16,188 nt of DNA, from assembly GCA_023424865.1 (NCBI GenBank), contig JAFADM010000008.1, positions 1-16,188 of the forward strand. The letters run 5' to 3'. Below are positions 14,901 to 16,188 of this stretch, one piece after another. The stretch comes from Bacillota bacterium (GTDB taxonomy: Bacteria; Bacillota_A; Clostridia; DSM-8532). The notes beneath the pieces are model-generated. The model was not told the DNA's origin. It worked only from the letters and a program-made list of their open reading frames with translations, and did no database searches. How positions within the stretch are numbered: position 1 is the first letter of the stretch; each line of letters opens with the position of its first letter. Position numbers and translations under genes: made by a program.

Positions 14901-16188
14901 AGTTTTTTACCTCATCCCCGGTGATGGCGGGAAAGCTTATTTCCATAGTGGTAAACAGCCCTTCCTCGCTTGTGATGCTGATGCCGCAGGCATGGCCGAA
15001 GTACATGCGGAGCCTGGAAATAACATTGGTAAGGCCGATTTCACTGGACTGAACCTTGCCTTCCAATAAGTTGCCGATAAGCATCTTGTTCATGCCCACG
15101 CCGTTATCCTGCACCCGCATTTTTATATCGCCGTCCTCCTTGAATATTTTGATATTGAGGATACCCGGCTTTTCCGAACCGGACAGGCCGTGAATGAGAG
15201 CGTTTTCCACTATGGGCTGAAGGAGAAGCTTGAGGGTCATGTAGTCGTTCAACCCCTCCTCCGCAATAATGTTATAGGTATTGGCGCTGTATTTGTATTT
15301 CTGAATGGAGAGATAGCTTTCAATATAGGAAAGCTCCTCCTTAATGGTTATAAAGCTTCTTGAATCCATGTTAATATGCAGAAGGGTTGAGAGGGATTCG
15401 GAAATGGTCACGATATTTTCAATGCCGTGCATGGAGGAAATGAATTTGATGGTGTTAAGGGTATTGTATAAAAAGTGGGGATTAATCTGGGATTGAAGGA
15501 ATTTTATCTCCGCCTTGACCTTCTCCTTTTCCTTTAATTTGATTTGGGTTACCAGATCCTTAATCCGGCTGAGCATGGAGCGGATTTGATGGTAGAGCTG
15601 GCCGATTTCATCCTTTGATTTTATGTCCACCGCCAGTTCAAAATGCTCTCCGTCCACCTTTTTTACCGCCTTGTTAAGCTGAAGGATGCTTTTTGTAAGG
15701 GCGGAGGAAATAACGTACAAACCGGCGACGGCAAGCAGGCCAAACAGGAGGGGAAGCACCAGAAGCTGCTTTCGGGCATCATAAAAGCTGGTGAGTATTT
15801 TTTCCTTGGGTATGACGGCAATGGTGGTCCAGGACGTAAAATCCGATTTTGTATAGACCACAAAAAAGCTCTGGCCCCCAATTGTGTAATAAAAGCTTTT
15901 ATCGTTCTGAGTGGTTTGCTGGAGTATGGCCAGGAGCCTGTCCTGATCGTTTAAAAGGGGATTGGTGTTGGAGGGGGGATTAAAAACCAGCTCATGGGTG
16001 GTTGAATCGGCGATAAACGTAAAACCGTTGTCCGGCAGGTTGGCGTCGAAGAGCTCATTTAGGATGCTGCACCGGATGTCGATGATAACAAAGCCGATAA
16101 CCTCCTTCTTATCCAGAATGGCCTTGGCGTAGGAAAACACCATGTTTTTATAGCCCCCCACCGCATTGTATTTGTCGTTGTAATGGGG
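14893..16188 (-). CDS. YesM-type sensor histidine kinase, N-terminus cut by window edge
   Basis: The frame is open through the right edge (16188), so the true start lies outside; the GTG at 16161 and ATG at 16143 are internal. About 431 residues are visible. Numbering from 16161: residues 1-125 look like the membrane-distal part of an extracellular Cache-type sensor (strand I-G-F-V-I-I-D-I, then T-F-I-A-D). A membrane helix is at about 132-153, then HAMP to about 205 and a coiled coil to about 225. The His_kinase domain has Q-I-N-P-H-F-L-Y-N-T with phospho-acceptor His229. The ATPase has V-E-N-A-L-I-H-G around Asn320, D-N-G-V-G-M at 352-357, and G-L-T-N-V. This LytS/YesM class detects ligands outside the cell, often sugars delivered by a solute-binding protein. 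It overlaps its regulator gene by 8 bp. The ligand may be a pectic oligosaccharide, inferred from neighbours. Confidence 0.95.
   Translation of the reverse strand, partial: PHYNDKYNAVGGYKNMVFSYAKAILDKKEVIGFVIIDIRCSILNELFDANLPDNGFTFIADSTTHELVFNPPSNTNPLLNDQDRLLAILQQTTQNDKSFYYTIGGQSFFVVYTKSDFTSWTTIAVIPKEKILTSFYDARKQLLVLPLLFGLLAVAGLYVISSALTKSILQLNKAVKKVDGEHFELAVDIKSKDEIGQLYHQIRSMLSRIKDLVTQIKLKEKEKVKAEIKFLQSQINPHFLYNTLNTIKFISSMHGIENIVTISESLSTLLHINMDSRSFITIKEELSYIESYLSIQKYKYSANTYNIIAEEGLNDYMTLKLLLQPIVENALIHGLSGSEKPGILNIKIFKEDGDIKMRVQDNGVGMNKMLIGNLLEGKVQSSEIGLTNVISRLRMYFGHACGISITSEEGLFTTMEISFPAITGDEVKNYA

Overview
The window looks like low-to-mid GC Firmicutes DNA, most likely class Clostridia. The evidence is strong GGAGG-type ribosome binding sites, a single-chain purL of the clostridial type (PurS-like, AIRS and amidotransferase parts in one ~1257-residue protein), a YesM/YesN-type two-component pair, and a secreted polysaccharidase with Pro/Thr linkers and a FIVAR domain. 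No species can be named from this sequence alone.

Left part, + strand (1-7421). The window opens in the last codons of an OmpR-type response regulator, followed by its overlapping sensor histidine kinase (63-1547). Next is a membrane-anchored HtrA-type serine protease with one PDZ domain (1641-3284); the arrangement suggests an envelope-stress circuit of the CssRS-HtrA kind. Its start region carries a palindrome over the -10/+1 area. A strong terminator (3328-3364) closes htrA. A promoter near 3432-3460 and a ~180-nt leader with marked secondary structure precede purL (3648-7421, formylglycinamidine ribonucleotide synthase, de novo purine synthesis). A perfect bidirectional terminator hairpin (7469-7507) separates purL from the convergent right part.

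Right part, - strand (7556-16188). Read in the direction of transcription, this part begins with a YesM-like sensor kinase (cut by the right edge) that overlaps a YesN-like AraC response regulator by 8 bp. An unusual degenerate 11-bp tandem array sits at the regulator's 3' end. Then come kdgF (cupin, unsaturated uronate linearisation), kduI (5-keto-4-deoxyuronate isomerase), a small GNAT acetyltransferase, and a 1073-residue exported glycoside hydrolase with three related carbohydrate-binding-like modules, a Pro/Thr linker, a FIVAR domain and a clan GH-A-like catalytic domain. Together these read as part of a pectin (or other polyuronate) utilisation locus: the two-component system senses an oligosaccharide, the secreted hydrolase works on the polysaccharide, and KdgF and KduI carry unsaturated uronate towards 2-keto-3-deoxygluconate. 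The lyase, transporter, KduD, KdgK and KdgA are not in the window.

Most worth a second look are the structured purL leader, the 11-bp array behind the yesN-like gene, the modular hydrolase of unassigned family, and repeated motifs in the - strand intergenic regions. I found no CRISPR array, transposase, phage gene, tRNA or rRNA.
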